From contig NZ_OCMY01000001.1 of assembly GCF_900215435.1 (NCBI RefSeq), positions 3,968,001-4,032,000 on the forward strand: 64,000 bases of DNA. Reading direction: 5' to 3'. Under the pieces are notes generated by a model that was given only the letters and a program-made list of their open reading frames with translations, ran no database searches and was not told where the DNA came from. Below, in pieces: positions 40,664-49,965 of this stretch. Made by a program: the position numbers and the translations under genes. The DNA comes from Candidatus Pantoea floridensis. GTDB lineage: Bacteria > Pseudomonadota > Gammaproteobacteria > Enterobacterales > Enterobacteriaceae. Each line of letters opens with the position of its first letter. The stretch's first letter is position 1.

Positions 40664-42031
40664 TTAATAGGCGCGCAGCGTGCGGAATACCGCTGCGACT
40701 TTACCGGCATCTTTAATGCCCGGGGCAGACTCTACGCCAGAGTTGAAGTCGAGGCCGGCACAGCCGAGTTGAGCGGCTTCGACGCAGTTATCAGCGCTTA
40801 AGCCACCGGCCAGCAGTACATTGCCGAGATCCTGACCTTGCAGCAGTGACCAATCGAAACGCTGACCGCTACCGCCCTGGCCGTTATCGAACACGTAGCG
40901 ATCAACATGTTGCCAATCACGTGCTGGCAAATGCTCCTTGATGCTGAGCGCTTTCCAAATCTGCGTCTCAGCGGGGATGGCGGCACGCAGCTCTGCGACA
41001 AATGCTCGGTCTTCATCACCGTGCAGCTGTACGGCTGCAAGCTTCAAGGTTAACGCTGAGGTGACAATGTCACTTATTGCGTTATTGCGGAATACGCCTA
41101 CGTATTTCAATGGAGCAGCAGACTGAACCACTTGCGCTTGTTCAATACTGATTTGACGCGGCGAACCTTCAGCGAAAATCAGTCCACCGTAGATGGCTCC
41201 GGCTTCTTGTGCCACTCGTGCATCTTCGGCGCGAGTCAGGCCGCAAACTTTGTTATCGCCGAGTAACACGCGACGCACGCCAGCGGTGAGATTGGCTTCT
41301 TCCATCAGCGCGGAACCAATCAGGAAGCCATTCGCGAAATGGCTTAACTCACGCACTTGCGCATAGTTATGAATACCCGATTCGCTAATGACTGTTACAC
41401 CATGCCCAAGGCGCGGCGCCAGCTGACGCGTGCGGTTGAGGTCGATGGATAAATCACGCAGGTCGCGGTTATTAATCCCAACCACTTTGGCTTCCAGCGC
41501 AATTGCGCGCTCCAGCTCTGCTTCATTGCTCACTTCCGTCAGCACGCCCATTTTCAGGCTGTGCGCTACGGCGGCGAGTTGGCGATATTGTTCATCATCC
41601 AACACCGAGAGCATCAGCAGAATGGCGTCGGCTTGATAGTGGCGGGCCAGATAGATCTGATAAGGATCGATGATGAAGTCTTTACACAACACCGGTTGCG
41701 TAATGGCCGCGCTGACAATAGGCAGGAACGAAAAATCGCCCTGGAAGTATTTTTCATCGGTTAACACCGATACCGCAGAAGCGTAGTGACGATAAACGCC
41801 AGCAATAGCCGCAGGATCGAAATCCTCGCGGATCAGCCCTTTAGAAGGCGATGCTTTTTTGCATTCCAGGATGAATACCGTGCGCGAACCACGCAGCGCA
41901 TCGTAAAAATGACGTGCGGCAGGCTGTAAATCGTTCTGGAACGTGGCGAGCGGCTGCTGTGCCTGGCGCGCCTCAACCCACACGGCTTTGTCTTGTACGA
42001 TTTTCTCTAAAACAGTGCCCTTAATACTCAT
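40664..42031 (-). CDS. trpCF: indole-3-glycerol phosphate synthase / phosphoribosylanthranilate isomerase
   Basis: A 455-residue fusion of two TIM-barrel enzymes. TrpC (about 1-255) has the [10 protein letters not shown] and [10 protein letters not shown] segments. TrpF (about 256-455) begins [12 protein letters not shown] with its catalytic cysteine and ends with the phosphate site GLDFNSGVE. Fusion is usual in enterics and suits direct handover of intermediates. The start lies one base after the trpD stop; a start 32 codons upstream would run into trpD. Confidence 0.97.
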   Translation of the reverse strand: MSIKGTVLEKIVQDKAVWVEARQAQQPLATFQNDLQPAARHFYDALRGSRTVFILECKKASPSKGLIREDFDPAAIAGVYRHYASAVSVLTDEKYFQGDFSFLPIVSAAITQPVLCKDFIIDPYQIYLARHYQADAILLMLSVLDDEQYRQLAAVAHSLKMGVLTEVSNEAELERAIALEAKVVGINNRDLRDLSIDLNRTRQLAPRLGHGVTVISESGIHNYAQVRELSHFANGFLIGSALMEEANLTAGVRRVLLGDNKVCGLTRAEDARVAQEAGAIYGGLIFAEGSPRQISIEQAQVVQSAAPLKYVGVFRNNAISDIVTSALTLKLAAVQLHGDEDRAFVAELRAAIPAETQIWKALSIKEHLPARDWQHVDRYVFDNGQGGSGQRFDWSLLQGQDLGNVLLAGGLSADNCVEAAQLGCAGLDFNSGVESAPGIKDAGKVAAVFRTLRAY

Positions 42032-42032
42032 C

Positions 42033-43031
42033 TCATCCTCTCGCTGCCAGAGCGACAACGCGCTCATAAGCCTGTCCGCTGCGAATGGCAGCGATGGCGC
42101 GCTGTGCGTTGTCGCGCAAATCTTCATTTCCGAATACTTTCAGTAACATTGCGACGTTCACCGCAACGGCCTGCTCATGGGCCGGCTGGCCTTTACCCTG
42201 GAGTAAACGGGTAAGAATGTCACGGTTTTCTTCCGGCGTCCCGCCAGCCAGCGCGTCTTTATCATGGAAGCCAAAACCGAAGTCCTCTGGCGTCAGCTGA
42301 TAACCGGTAATCTCACCATCGCGCAGCTCAGCCACTTGCGTTGGGCTATGCAGCGCGACTTCATCCATGCCGCCACCGTGTACCACCGCTGCACGCTGAT
42401 AACCCAATACTTTTAACGTTTGCGCAATCGGCAACACCAGTTCTGGGCTATACACGCCAATCACCGCGAGTGGAGGGCGCGCCGGATTAATCAACGGGCC
42501 CAGCACATTGAAGATGGTACGTGTTTTCAGCTGTTGACGTACCGGCATCGCGTGACGGAAACCGCTGTGGTACTGCGGCGCAAACAGGAAGCAGACGTTC
42601 AGGTCATCCAGCGCCTTGCGGGCTTTTTCCGCCGGCATGTCGAGATTAATGCCAAATGCCGCCAGTAGATCGGATGAGCCTGATTTACTGGAGACGCTGC
42701 GGTTACCATGCTTGGCAACTTTCAAACCGCAGGTAGCCGCCACAAAGGCGCTAGCGGTGGAAATGTTGATGCTGTTGCTGCCATCACCGCCGGTACCGAC
42801 GATATCGGCAAAGGTGTAATCCGGACGCGGAAACGGTTTGGCATCTTCCAGCAGCGCTGAGGCCGCGCCGGCGATCTCCTCCGGACGTTCACCACGGACT
42901 TTCATGGCAACCAGCGCGGCGGCCAACTGCGTTGGTTCCAGCTGGCCAGTAATAATGGCGCTAAATAGCTGATGACTTTCGCCCTGGCTCAGCGTTTCAG
43001 ACTGATAAAGTTTTTCCAGAATAGTTTGCAT
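42033..43031 (-). CDS. trpD: anthranilate phosphoribosyltransferase
   Basis: Transfers phosphoribose from PRPP to anthranilate. The 332 residues begin [16 protein letters not shown] and contain the PRPP loop [14 protein letters not shown]. It is a free-standing gene here, unlike the trpG-trpD fusion of E. coli. Two ATGs stand in tandem; I take the second because GGGAG then sits 6 bases before it. Confidence 0.96.
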   Translation of the reverse strand: MQTILEKLYQSETLSQGESHQLFSAIITGQLEPTQLAAALVAMKVRGERPEEIAGAASALLEDAKPFPRPDYTFADIVGTGGDGSNSINISTASAFVAATCGLKVAKHGNRSVSSKSGSSDLLAAFGINLDMPAEKARKALDDLNVCFLFAPQYHSGFRHAMPVRQQLKTRTIFNVLGPLINPARPPLAVIGVYSPELVLPIAQTLKVLGYQRAAVVHGGGMDEVALHSPTQVAELRDGEITGYQLTPEDFGFGFHDKDALAGGTPEENRDILTRLLQGKGQPAHEQAVAVNVAMLLKVFGNEDLRDNAQRAIAAIRSGQAYERVVALAARG

Positions 43032-43044
43032 CATAATCTCCCTA

Positions 43045-43626
43045 TTACTTCGCCAGCGCCCAGGCCAACGTCTGTTCTAACAAGCGTGCGCCCTGAGTGG
43101 TGAGAATGGATTCGGGGTGGAACTGGAAGCCGCATACACGGTCAGCATCGTGGCGCACAGCCATCACCATGCCGTTGTAGCTGGCGTTTACAGTCAACTC
43201 CGCAGGCGTATTGCTGCCCACCAGGGAGTGATAACGCGCTACCGGCAGCGGGTTACTCAGGCCGGCAAACATGCCTTCTCCGTCATGGGTAATAGAAGAG
43301 GCTTTACCATGCAGTATCTCGCCAGCCTGGCCGACATGGCCGCCGTAAGCTTCGACAATCGCCTGATGGCCGAGACAAATACCGATAATTGGCAGACGGC
43401 CGCGCAGGGCTTGCAACAGATGCGGCATACAGCCGGCATCCTTTGGTGCGCCGGGACCCGGTGACAGCATCAGAATCGGATTCTCCATGTGCTGCAGGCG
43501 TTCAATCAGCACGTCAGCCGGTACGTTGTTGCGATAAATCACCACGTTGTGGCCGAAGGTGCGCAGCTGATCAACGAGGTTGTAAGTAAAGGAGTCGATA
43601 TTATCGAGCAGCAGGATATCGGCCAT
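43045..43626 (-). CDS. trpG: anthranilate synthase glutamine amidotransferase subunit
   Basis: Supplies ammonia from glutamine to TrpE. The 193-residue class I amidotransferase has the nucleophile Cys84 in GICLGHQA and the His-Glu pair in FQFHPESI. It is a separate gene, ending 13 bases before trpD. Its ATG shares one base with the trpE stop, so the two subunits of anthranilate synthase are coupled. Confidence 0.97.
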   Translation of the reverse strand: MADILLLDNIDSFTYNLVDQLRTFGHNVVIYRNNVPADVLIERLQHMENPILMLSPGPGAPKDAGCMPHLLQALRGRLPIIGICLGHQAIVEAYGGHVGQAGEILHGKASSITHDGEGMFAGLSNPLPVARYHSLVGSNTPAELTVNASYNGMVMAVRHDADRVCGFQFHPESILTTQGARLLEQTLAWALAK

Positions 43627-45188
43627 CAGAAAATCTCCTTGCAGTGATGGGCAGTTGCGATGGCACGTAATACCGCACGCGCTTTATTGCGGCTCTCGTC
43701 CGCTTCTGCTTGCGGTTGAGAATCCAGTACCACGCCGGCGCCAGCTTGCACGGTGGCAACGCCGTCTTCTACCCAGGCCGAACGGATGACAATACACGTA
43801 TCGAGGTCACCGTTAGCGGTGAAATAACCCACGGCGCCGCCGTAGCTGCCGCGACGGGTGCCTTCTTTTTCAGCAATCAGCTGCATGGCGCGAACTTTCG
43901 GCGCACCGCTCAGCGTGCCCATATTCATGCAGGCGCGATAGGCATGCAGCACGTCGAGGTCTTCACGTAGCGTGCCAACCACGCGTGACACCAGATGCAT
44001 CACAAACGAGTAGCGGTCTACTTTGGTTAAATCAGCAACGTAGCGGCTGCCCGGTACGCAGATGCGTGCCAGATCGTTGCGCGCTAAATCAACCAGCATC
44101 AGGTGTTCCGCCATCTCTTTATGGTCGGTGCGCATTTCCAGTTCGATACGGCTATCAAGATCGCGATCCAGCGAGCCATCAGCGTGACGACCGCGCGGGC
44201 GCGTACCGGCAATCGGGTAGATCTCAATCTGCCGTGATGTGGCGTCATACTTCAGCGAGCTTTCCGGAGAGGCACCAAACAGCGCGAAGTCCTGATCCTG
44301 CATAAAGAACATGTAAGGACTTGGATTGCTGTTTTTCAGCGTGTCGTAAGCGGCGAGTGGTGAAGGGCACGGCAGCGAGAAGCGACGAGAAGGGACCACC
44401 TGGAAGATTTCGCCGATACGAATCGCTTCCTGCATCTCACGTACTACGCTGCAATACTCTTCATCGCTTTGGCTGGTGCTTAACGTCATCTGCTCAACGC
44501 GTTGCACGGGTAAGGCAGGTGCGGCTTGCGTCATCTGACCGCGTAGTTGCTCAATGCGGCCTTGCAGACGCTGAAACTCGCTGGTGGACGGGCTAAACAA
44601 GCTGGCCTGAAGGCGCGCACTGCGCTGTTGGTGGTCGATCACCAGCAGGGTTTCAGCCAGATAGAAGCAGTAATCCGGGCAGCGCTGTTCGTTGCGCAGT
44701 TGCGGTAAATCTTCAAAGCCTGCGACTAAGTCATAGGCGAAAAGCCCCCCTAGCAACATCGCTTCGCGCTCCTCTTCCGGGCTGTTAACCAGCTGGGGGA
44801 TCAGGCGCAGGGCATCGAACACCGAAAGCGCTTTCAGGCGGGAATCTTCATCCTGTAAACCCTGCGGCTGGGAAAAATGGAGTTCACGACCGTCGGGACG
44901 CACTTCAATACGCACGTCAGAGGGCAGCGCCTCATCCAGCAGTGGCAAGATAGCGCGACCATTTTCAGACAGTGCTTTAATCGTAACGATATTGCCAAGT
45001 GCACTGACGCGCAGCGCACTATCAACAATCAGCAGGCTTTTCAGGTTCTGTTTGCTGTCGATATCCGCGGATTCAAGTAGCAAAGTTGCTGGACGTGCGC
45101 CGCATAGCTGATGGAACACTGCGGCCGGATCTTCGCGGTAGGGCGCGGTACCGGTTATCAACTTCAATGTAGGTTTCGCAATAGCCAT
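43626..45188 (-). CDS. trpE: anthranilate synthase component I
   Basis: Converts chorismate to anthranilate, the committed step of tryptophan synthesis. The 520 residues include the feedback-inhibition motif LLES (37-40, with Ser40) near the N-terminus and the catalytic core GRIEQ-type and [13 protein letters not shown] segments. It is the first structural gene of the operon, transcribed through the attenuator and TrpR operator just upstream. Confidence 0.98.
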   Translation of the reverse strand: MAIAKPTLKLITGTAPYREDPAAVFHQLCGARPATLLLESADIDSKQNLKSLLIVDSALRVSALGNIVTIKALSENGRAILPLLDEALPSDVRIEVRPDGRELHFSQPQGLQDEDSRLKALSVFDALRLIPQLVNSPEEEREAMLLGGLFAYDLVAGFEDLPQLRNEQRCPDYCFYLAETLLVIDHQQRSARLQASLFSPSTSEFQRLQGRIEQLRGQMTQAAPALPVQRVEQMTLSTSQSDEEYCSVVREMQEAIRIGEIFQVVPSRRFSLPCPSPLAAYDTLKNSNPSPYMFFMQDQDFALFGASPESSLKYDATSRQIEIYPIAGTRPRGRHADGSLDRDLDSRIELEMRTDHKEMAEHLMLVDLARNDLARICVPGSRYVADLTKVDRYSFVMHLVSRVVGTLREDLDVLHAYRACMNMGTLSGAPKVRAMQLIAEKEGTRRGSYGGAVGYFTANGDLDTCIVIRSAWVEDGVATVQAGAGVVLDSQPQAEADESRNKARAVLRAIATAHHCKEIF

Positions 45189-45211
45189 AATGGATTCTCT
45201 GAATTTCGCTC

Positions 45212-45239
45212 AAAAAAAAGCCCGCTCGGTGGCGGGCTT
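45212..45239 (-). terminator. trp attenuator terminator (3:4 hairpin)
   Basis: On the minus strand AAGCCCGC/GCGGGCTT encloses a 6-base loop and runs straight into TTTTTTTT. It begins 18 bases after the trpL stop codon. It ends transcription before trpE when tryptophan is plentiful. Confidence 0.95.
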
Positions 45240-45256
45240 AGGTATCTGCACAGCGG

Positions 45257-45340
45257 TTACGCAAGTTGTGCACGACGACGTCGCCCGTTCAAGGGATCAT
45301 CGTGCCACCAACCATTTAAATGCGTACCCAAAATAGCCAT
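45257..45340 (-). CDS. trpL: trp operon leader peptide
   Basis: A 27-residue leader (MAILGTHLNGWWHDD to RRRRAQLA). Two adjacent Trp codons at residues 11-12 (45305-45310) are the sensor for charged tRNA-Trp, as in the GWW of E. coli TrpL. It is about twice the length of the 14-residue E. coli leader and continues for 15 residues past the Trp pair, including four arginines. AACGGG lies about 12 bases upstream of the ATG. Confidence 0.93.
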   Translation of the reverse strand: MAILGTHLNGWWHDDPLNGRRRRAQLA

Positions 45341-45369
45341 GATTAAATACCCGTTACGTGTGAACTTGT

Positions 45370-45403
45370 GTACTAGTTAACTGGTTCGGGCGAAAAAAGT
45401 CAA
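45370..45403 (-). promoter_or_regulatory. trp promoter and TrpR operator
   Basis: Read on the minus strand: -35 TTGACT (45398-45403), a 17-base spacer and -10 TTAACT (45375-45380). The operator GAACCAGTTAACTAGTAC (45370-45387) spans the -10 and differs by one base from the E. coli trp operator GAACTAGTTAACTAGTAC, so TrpR should block RNA polymerase here when tryptophan is bound. Confidence 0.93.
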
Positions 45404-45470
45404 TACCCTTTTTCAGCCAGGGGCAAAATCGTTATCATGCCTGCCGGTTTACGCTGTTGCTGGAGTTATC

Positions 45471-46355
45471 TTGTCGGACATTGCTCGCTTTCCCCTTTAC
45501 GATTTACATAGCCATACGCTGGCTTCTGACGGACTGTTGTCGCCTACCGCACTGGTACAGCGCGCGGTTGAAATGAAAGTTGGCGTGTTAGCGATCACCG
45601 ATCACGATACCGTTGCGGGCGTCGCGGAGGCGAGGGCTGCCGTGCAGCAGCAGGACCTTCCGATCCGCGTGCTGGCCGGTTTAGAAGCCTCAACGTTATG
45701 GGAAAATCATGAAATCCATATTGTGGGGCTGAATGTGGATTGCCAGCATCCCGCGCTGACAGAATTCCTTGCGCATCAGCATCAGTGTCGCCTCGACCGT
45801 GCACAGCAGATGGCTGAACGGCTTGAGCGTGCACGTATTCCCGATGCGTTAGCCGGCGCTCAGCGTCTGGCGCAAGGCGGTATGATCACGCGTGGTCATT
45901 TTGCGCGCTATCTGGTGGAAATTGGCAAAGCCGATAATATGGCGCAGGTATTCAAAAATTATCTGGCGCGAGGGAAAACCGGCTACGTGCCTCCGCAATG
46001 GTGTACAATTAAACAAGCCATTGATGCTATTCATCATTCTGGCGGCTATGCCGTTTTAGCGCATCCGGGGCGTTACGGCCTTTCCGCAAAATGGCTTAAG
46101 CGATTGATTGCGCATTTTGCCGACGTGGGCGGGGACGCGATGGAAGTCGCGCAGTGTCAGCAGGCACCAAACGAGCGTACGCAGTTGGCAACTTATGCGC
46201 GTGATAATCAGCTAGCAGGGTCGCAAGGATCAGATTTTCACCAACCTTGTCCGTGGATAGAACTGGGCCGCAAATTATGGCTTCCTGGTGGCGTCGAGCC
46301 CATTTGGGAGCGCTTCCCCGATTTGGCACCCAGCATTGCTGTTGCAGACAGGTGA
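45471..46355 (+). CDS. trpH: TrpH/RNase AM, PHP-domain 5'-3' exonuclease
   Basis: 294-residue PHP phosphoesterase; in E. coli it matures 5' ends of ribosomal RNA and degrades short RNA. Metal-binding motifs are present: DLHSHTLASDG near residue 11, ITDHDT near 42, and the C-terminal GSQGSDFHQPC. The start is TTG at 45471, with TGGAG 5 bases upstream. It diverges from the trp operon. Confidence 0.92.
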   Translation: MSDIARFPLYDLHSHTLASDGLLSPTALVQRAVEMKVGVLAITDHDTVAGVAEARAAVQQQDLPIRVLAGLEASTLWENHEIHIVGLNVDCQHPALTEFLAHQHQCRLDRAQQMAERLERARIPDALAGAQRLAQGGMITRGHFARYLVEIGKADNMAQVFKNYLARGKTGYVPPQWCTIKQAIDAIHHSGGYAVLAHPGRYGLSAKWLKRLIAHFADVGGDAMEVAQCQQAPNERTQLATYARDNQLAGSQGSDFHQPCPWIELGRKLWLPGGVEPIWERFPDLAPSIAVADR

Positions 46356-46367
46356 TATGAGGTTTCT

Positions 46368-46988
46368 ATGAGTCAATATTTTCACATTCATCCCGACAAT
46401 CCGCAGCCACGCCTGGTGAATCAGGCCGTCGACTATCTGAACAAAGGCAGCGTGATTGTCTATCCTACCGATTCGGGTTATGCGCTGGGCTGCAGGCTGG
46501 AAGAGAAGAATGCCATGGAGCGGATATGCCGTATCCGTCAACTGGATGGCAACCATAACTTTACGCTGATGTGTCGCGACTTGTCGGAACTGTCGACATA
46601 TGCGCAGGTCGATAACTCGGCGTTCCGTATTCTGAAAAATAATACGCCGGGGAATTACACCTTCATCTTGAAGGCGACTAAAGAAGTGCCGCGCCGTTTG
46701 ATGAATGATAAACGTAAAACTATAGGTTTACGCGTGCCATCAAATCCCGTCGCGCTGGCGTTGCTGGAACGTCTTAACGAGCCAATGATGTCGACCTCGC
46801 TGATGTTGCCCGGCAACGATTTTACCGAATCTGATCCTGAAGAGATTCAATACAGCATTGGCAAGCTGGTGGATCTGATCATCGACGGTGGCACGCTGGG
46901 ACAGCAGCCCACTACGGTTATCGATCTCACCAGCGATGCGCCAGTGGTGGTGCGGGAAGGCGTCGGCGACATCCGTCCCTTCCAGTGA
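46368..46988 (+). CDS. yciO: YciO, Sua5/YrdC-family protein
   Basis: 206-residue protein of the same family as the threonylcarbamoyl-AMP synthase TsaC. The YPTDSGYALGC and RIRQLDGNHNFTLMC segments form the nucleotide-binding concave face. YciO is a paralogue that does not fully replace TsaC in E. coli; a tRNA role is not certain. It lies 12 bases after trpH, in the same transcription unit. Confidence 0.93.
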   Translation: MSQYFHIHPDNPQPRLVNQAVDYLNKGSVIVYPTDSGYALGCRLEEKNAMERICRIRQLDGNHNFTLMCRDLSELSTYAQVDNSAFRILKNNTPGNYTFILKATKEVPRRLMNDKRKTIGLRVPSNPVALALLERLNEPMMSTSLMLPGNDFTESDPEEIQYSIGKLVDLIIDGGTLGQQPTTVIDLTSDAPVVVREGVGDIRPFQ

Positions 46989-47645
46989 TTACACATGGTC
47001 AGGCGTGATGCTCTGCGTCTGACCAATATTTGCCTCCAGCCATTTGCTGAAATCGCTATACGGAATATAAAGAGAGACATCTTTTAAGATGACTTTCTTA
47101 CTGCGTACATTCGCAATTTCATGACTGTAACCCACAATGACGCCACCAATGGTTTGGTCAGCATTATATACCGCGCCGCCCGACATTCCTTGCACTACGC
47201 CAGCATTAGATGCCATCGCCATGCAGGGCTTTTTATTCCATTTGTTAGTGATAGCGGTGCGCGCTAAATTAACGCCGCTTGATTCAACCGGCATGGCGGA
47301 AATAAAGCTATAACCATACATTTTAATGGGTTCGCCAACGGCGCTATTACGGAATTTAGCCAGAGTTTCCGGGCTGTTTTTATGGTAAATAATCGCGACA
47401 TCGCAATAGGGATGATACGCCTTCACCCGCTGAACGGCGGTTTTCGCGACGTGAGCCGCCGTCAGGCTATATTCTGGCGTTAAAGGAATGGTTGTGCCGA
47501 GGATGCCCAAACCCAGCACAGTCGGGATGCCCGTCACGCTCATATCAACGTGCTGCATCGCGGAACGACTGTACTCAGTGTGGCCCACGGAACAACCGCT
47601 CAGTGCCAGCGCCGCAAGCGCTGACCAAAGCAGAGAGGTTTTCAT
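46989..47645 (-). CDS. trypsin-like serine protease lipoprotein (predicted)
   Basis: A 218-residue exported protein. The signal peptide MKTSLLWSALAALALSGC ends in a lipobox; Cys18 would be lipidated, with Ser at +2 suggesting the outer membrane. A complete chymotrypsin-type triad is visible: His65 in LTAAH, Asp82 in CDVAII, and Ser155 in GMSGGAV. Another ATG at 47660 would add five residues. It is not part of the E. coli trp neighbourhood. No substrate can be inferred. The stop abuts yciO, convergent. Confidence 0.85.
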   Translation of the reverse strand: MKTSLLWSALAALALSGCSVGHTEYSRSAMQHVDMSVTGIPTVLGLGILGTTIPLTPEYSLTAAHVAKTAVQRVKAYHPYCDVAIIYHKNSPETLAKFRNSAVGEPIKMYGYSFISAMPVESSGVNLARTAITNKWNKKPCMAMASNAGVVQGMSGGAVYNADQTIGGVIVGYSHEIANVRSKKVILKDVSLYIPYSDFSKWLEANIGQTQSITPDHV

Positions 47646-48464
47646 GGCAATAATCTTCATAAAAGCATGTCAGTAAAATCCCTGGTGAAGACTTTCGACA
47701 TGCGAATTAAATTCATTCCGTAAATGAATAAACGCATCAAATCCCGCGTGCGCCCGTTTGTTTATATATCAGTGAAATTACACAGTAGCCGTTAATGGGT
47801 TGTTAACTGAAAGAATGTAAGTTGTAATATTAAAATGGTTATAATTACGATGCACTGGATTTCAGGCTCAAATTTTACACAGTTTTCCCATCATAACAAT
47901 TCATCAAATTTAATCTGAATCAAAAAATACAAAAATACAGACTTAATCCAACCTATAGTGCCAATTAACTATTAATTTAAATTTATTGGATTTTAAAGGC
48001 TCACTTAAGGTTGTTGATTGGATTTTTATGCTGTTTTATCGTTTTTACTTAGATTTAATGTTGGTGCTAGCCTTTTCATGTGGCGCGCTCTGCTGCCTGA
48101 GGAGTGATGAAAAGGGTTAATGTATCACGTCGCTTAAGTGGGTTTGATTTTCTTAAGAGCAGGAGATGTTCTAACTGATAATATTTCAGTCACTTGGCAT
48201 TGAGTGTGTGTTCAGCAACCGGGATGATCTATCAGTGGGATCAATGTTTAATATCTTCGCCCCTATTTGGCGATGTTTATCTGGCCCTCTGTTATCGGCA
48301 GCAAAGGAAAAGGTGTTAACAAAACTTGCGTTAGTGTAAAATCGCGGGCCGTCTGAGATTGCGGAAGCGATGCGCAGCGGTAACAGATTCTGATATGGGA
48401 ATTGGTAATCCCTGTATCGTACCTCTTCTTACCACGACGCCTGGGAAGGCGACAACGAGGCTCC
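47646..48464. other. AT-rich intergenic region with rluB leader
   Basis: About 800 bases with no supportable gene. Bases 47700-48060 are markedly AT-rich. A 9-bp inverted repeat CCTTTTCAT/ATGAAAAGG pairs 48071-48079 with 48107-48115. A TAAAAT at 48337-48342 may be the rluB -10. The leader before rluB holds two hairpins: GATA/GGGA pairing with TCCC/TATC (48392-48418) and CGCC/GGCG (48438-48451). Confidence 0.5.
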
Positions 48465-49340
48465 ATGAGCGAAAAATTACAGAAAGTATTAGCGCGCGCC
48501 GGTCACGGTTCGCGTCGCGAAATCGAAACCATGATTTCAGCCGGACGCGTCAGCGTTGACGGCAAACTGGCGACGCTTGGCGATCGTATCGAAAGTGATA
48601 AGTCCCTGAAAATCCGTATTGATGGTCATCTGGTTTCAATCGCTGAATCAGCAACCGAAGTGTGCCGCGTGCTGGCGTACTACAAGCCGGAAGGTGAACT
48701 CTGTACGCGTAACGATCCCGAAGGGCGTCCAACGGTCTTTGATCGTCTGCCGCGTCTGCGTGGTTCGCGCTGGATTGCCGTTGGCCGTCTGGATGTGAAT
48801 ACCTGCGGCTTGATGCTGTTCACTACTGATGGTGAACTGGCTAACCGTCTGATGCACCCAAGCCGTGAAGTTGAGCGCGAATATGCCGTACGCGTGTTTG
48901 GTGAAGTGGATGACGATAAAATTCGTCAGCTGAGCAAAGGCGTGCAGCTTGAGGACGGTCCGGCATCATTCAAAACCATTAAGTTTGCCGGTGGTGAAGG
49001 TATCAACCAGTGGTACAACGTAACGCTGACCGAAGGACGTAACCGTGAAGTGCGTCGTCTCTGGGAAGCCGTTGGTGTGCAGGTGAGTCGTCTGATGCGC
49101 GTACGTTATGGTGATATTCAACTGCCCAAAGGGTTGCCTCGCGGCGGCTGGATGGAGTTAGAGTTACCGGCGGTAAACTATCTGCGTACCTTAGTCAGCA
49201 TGCCGGAAGAGACGGTGACCAAAGTGGCGGTGGAAAAAGATCGTCGTCGCACTAAAGCCAACCAAATCCGTCGCGCGGTAAAACGTCACGGCGTGGTCAG
49301 CAATACTCCGCGTCGTAATAATACAAAACGCGGTTCCTGA
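48465..49340 (+). CDS. rluB: 23S rRNA pseudouridine(2605) synthase
   Basis: Makes pseudouridine 2605 in 23S rRNA. From [19 protein letters not shown] the product is 291 residues. An N-terminal S4 RNA-binding domain (1-60) is followed by the RsuA-type catalytic domain with Asp110 in [10 protein letters not shown] basic C-terminal tail ends in Arg- and Asn-rich sequence. An in-frame start 21 codons upstream lies in the leader and is not conserved. Confidence 0.95.
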   Translation: MSEKLQKVLARAGHGSRREIETMISAGRVSVDGKLATLGDRIESDKSLKIRIDGHLVSIAESATEVCRVLAYYKPEGELCTRNDPEGRPTVFDRLPRLRGSRWIAVGRLDVNTCGLMLFTTDGELANRLMHPSREVEREYAVRVFGEVDDDKIRQLSKGVQLEDGPASFKTIKFAGGEGINQWYNVTLTEGRNREVRRLWEAVGVQVSRLMRVRYGDIQLPKGLPRGGWMELELPAVNYLRTLVSMPEETVTKVAVEKDRRRTKANQIRRAVKRHGVVSNTPRRNNTKRGS

Positions 49341-49344
49341 TACG

Positions 49345-49374
49345 AAAAGTGACGCCGCATGGTGTGGCGTCACT
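49345..49374 (-). terminator. btuR terminator
   Basis: 9-bp stem AGTGACGCC/GGCGTCACT, read on the minus strand into TTTTCG, just beyond the btuR stop and facing convergent rluB. Confidence 0.7.
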
Positions 49375-49377
49375 GAT

Positions 49378-49965
49378 TTACCAGTCTATGCCTTGCTGTG
49401 CTTGAATGCCGGCATCAAATGCATGTTTAACCGGACGCATTTCCGTCACGGTATCCGCCATATCCAACAGCGTGCGATGGCAGCCGCGGCCCGTAATAAT
49501 TACGCTTTGCTGCGATGGTCGTTGTTGTAGCGCCTGAATTAACTCATCCAGCTCCAGATAATCCATGCTTACCATGTAGGTGATTTCATCGAGGATCACC
49601 AGATCCAGGCTCTCATCCGCTAACAGTCGGCGTGCCTGCTGCCACACCACCTGACAGGCGGCAGTATCGGTATCGCGGTTTTGTGTCTCCCAGGTAAATC
49701 CGGTGGACATGACCTGAAACTCAACGCCGTGCTGTTCCAGCAAATTGCGCTCGCCGTTTGGCCATGCGCCTTTGATGAACTGCACGGCGGCGACCTTTTT
49801 GCCGTGACCGCAGGCACGCAGCGCAGTGCCAAATGCAGCGGTGGTTTTACCTTTGCCGTTACCGGTGAATACCATCAAGATGCCGCGCGTTTCGGTGGCG
49901 GCGGAAATACGTGCATCTACCTGTTCTTTCAGGCGCTGCTGTCGCTGCTGGTGGCGATCGCTCAT
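49378..49965 (-). CDS. btuR: cob(I)alamin adenosyltransferase
   Basis: Adds the 5'-deoxyadenosyl group to cobalamin in salvage or synthesis of coenzyme B12. The 195-residue CobA/BtuR protein has the atypical P-loop GNGKGKTT (36-43), which binds ATP in reverse. Its start overlaps the yciK stop by four bases (ATGA), so the pair is coupled. Confidence 0.95.
   Translation of the reverse strand: MSDRHQQRQQRLKEQVDARISAATETRGILMVFTGNGKGKTTAAFGTALRACGHGKKVAAVQFIKGAWPNGERNLLEQHGVEFQVMSTGFTWETQNRDTDTAACQVVWQQARRLLADESLDLVILDEITYMVSMDYLELDELIQALQQRPSQQSVIITGRGCHRTLLDMADTVTEMRPVKHAFDAGIQAQQGIDW

Noticed and set aside
47727-47860. Two ATG-started frames of about 23-27 codons in the AT-rich gap
   Set aside because: No ribosome site, no hydrophobic or other protein-like pattern, and base composition like the surrounding non-coding DNA.
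47910-47923. FNR-like TTAATCTGAATCAA upstream of the protease gene
   Set aside because: The first half-site departs from consensus and AT-rich DNA gives such matches by chance.
48263-48466. 67-codon minus-strand frame before rluB
   Set aside because: It is antisense to the rluB leader, with no ribosome site or recognisable motif.
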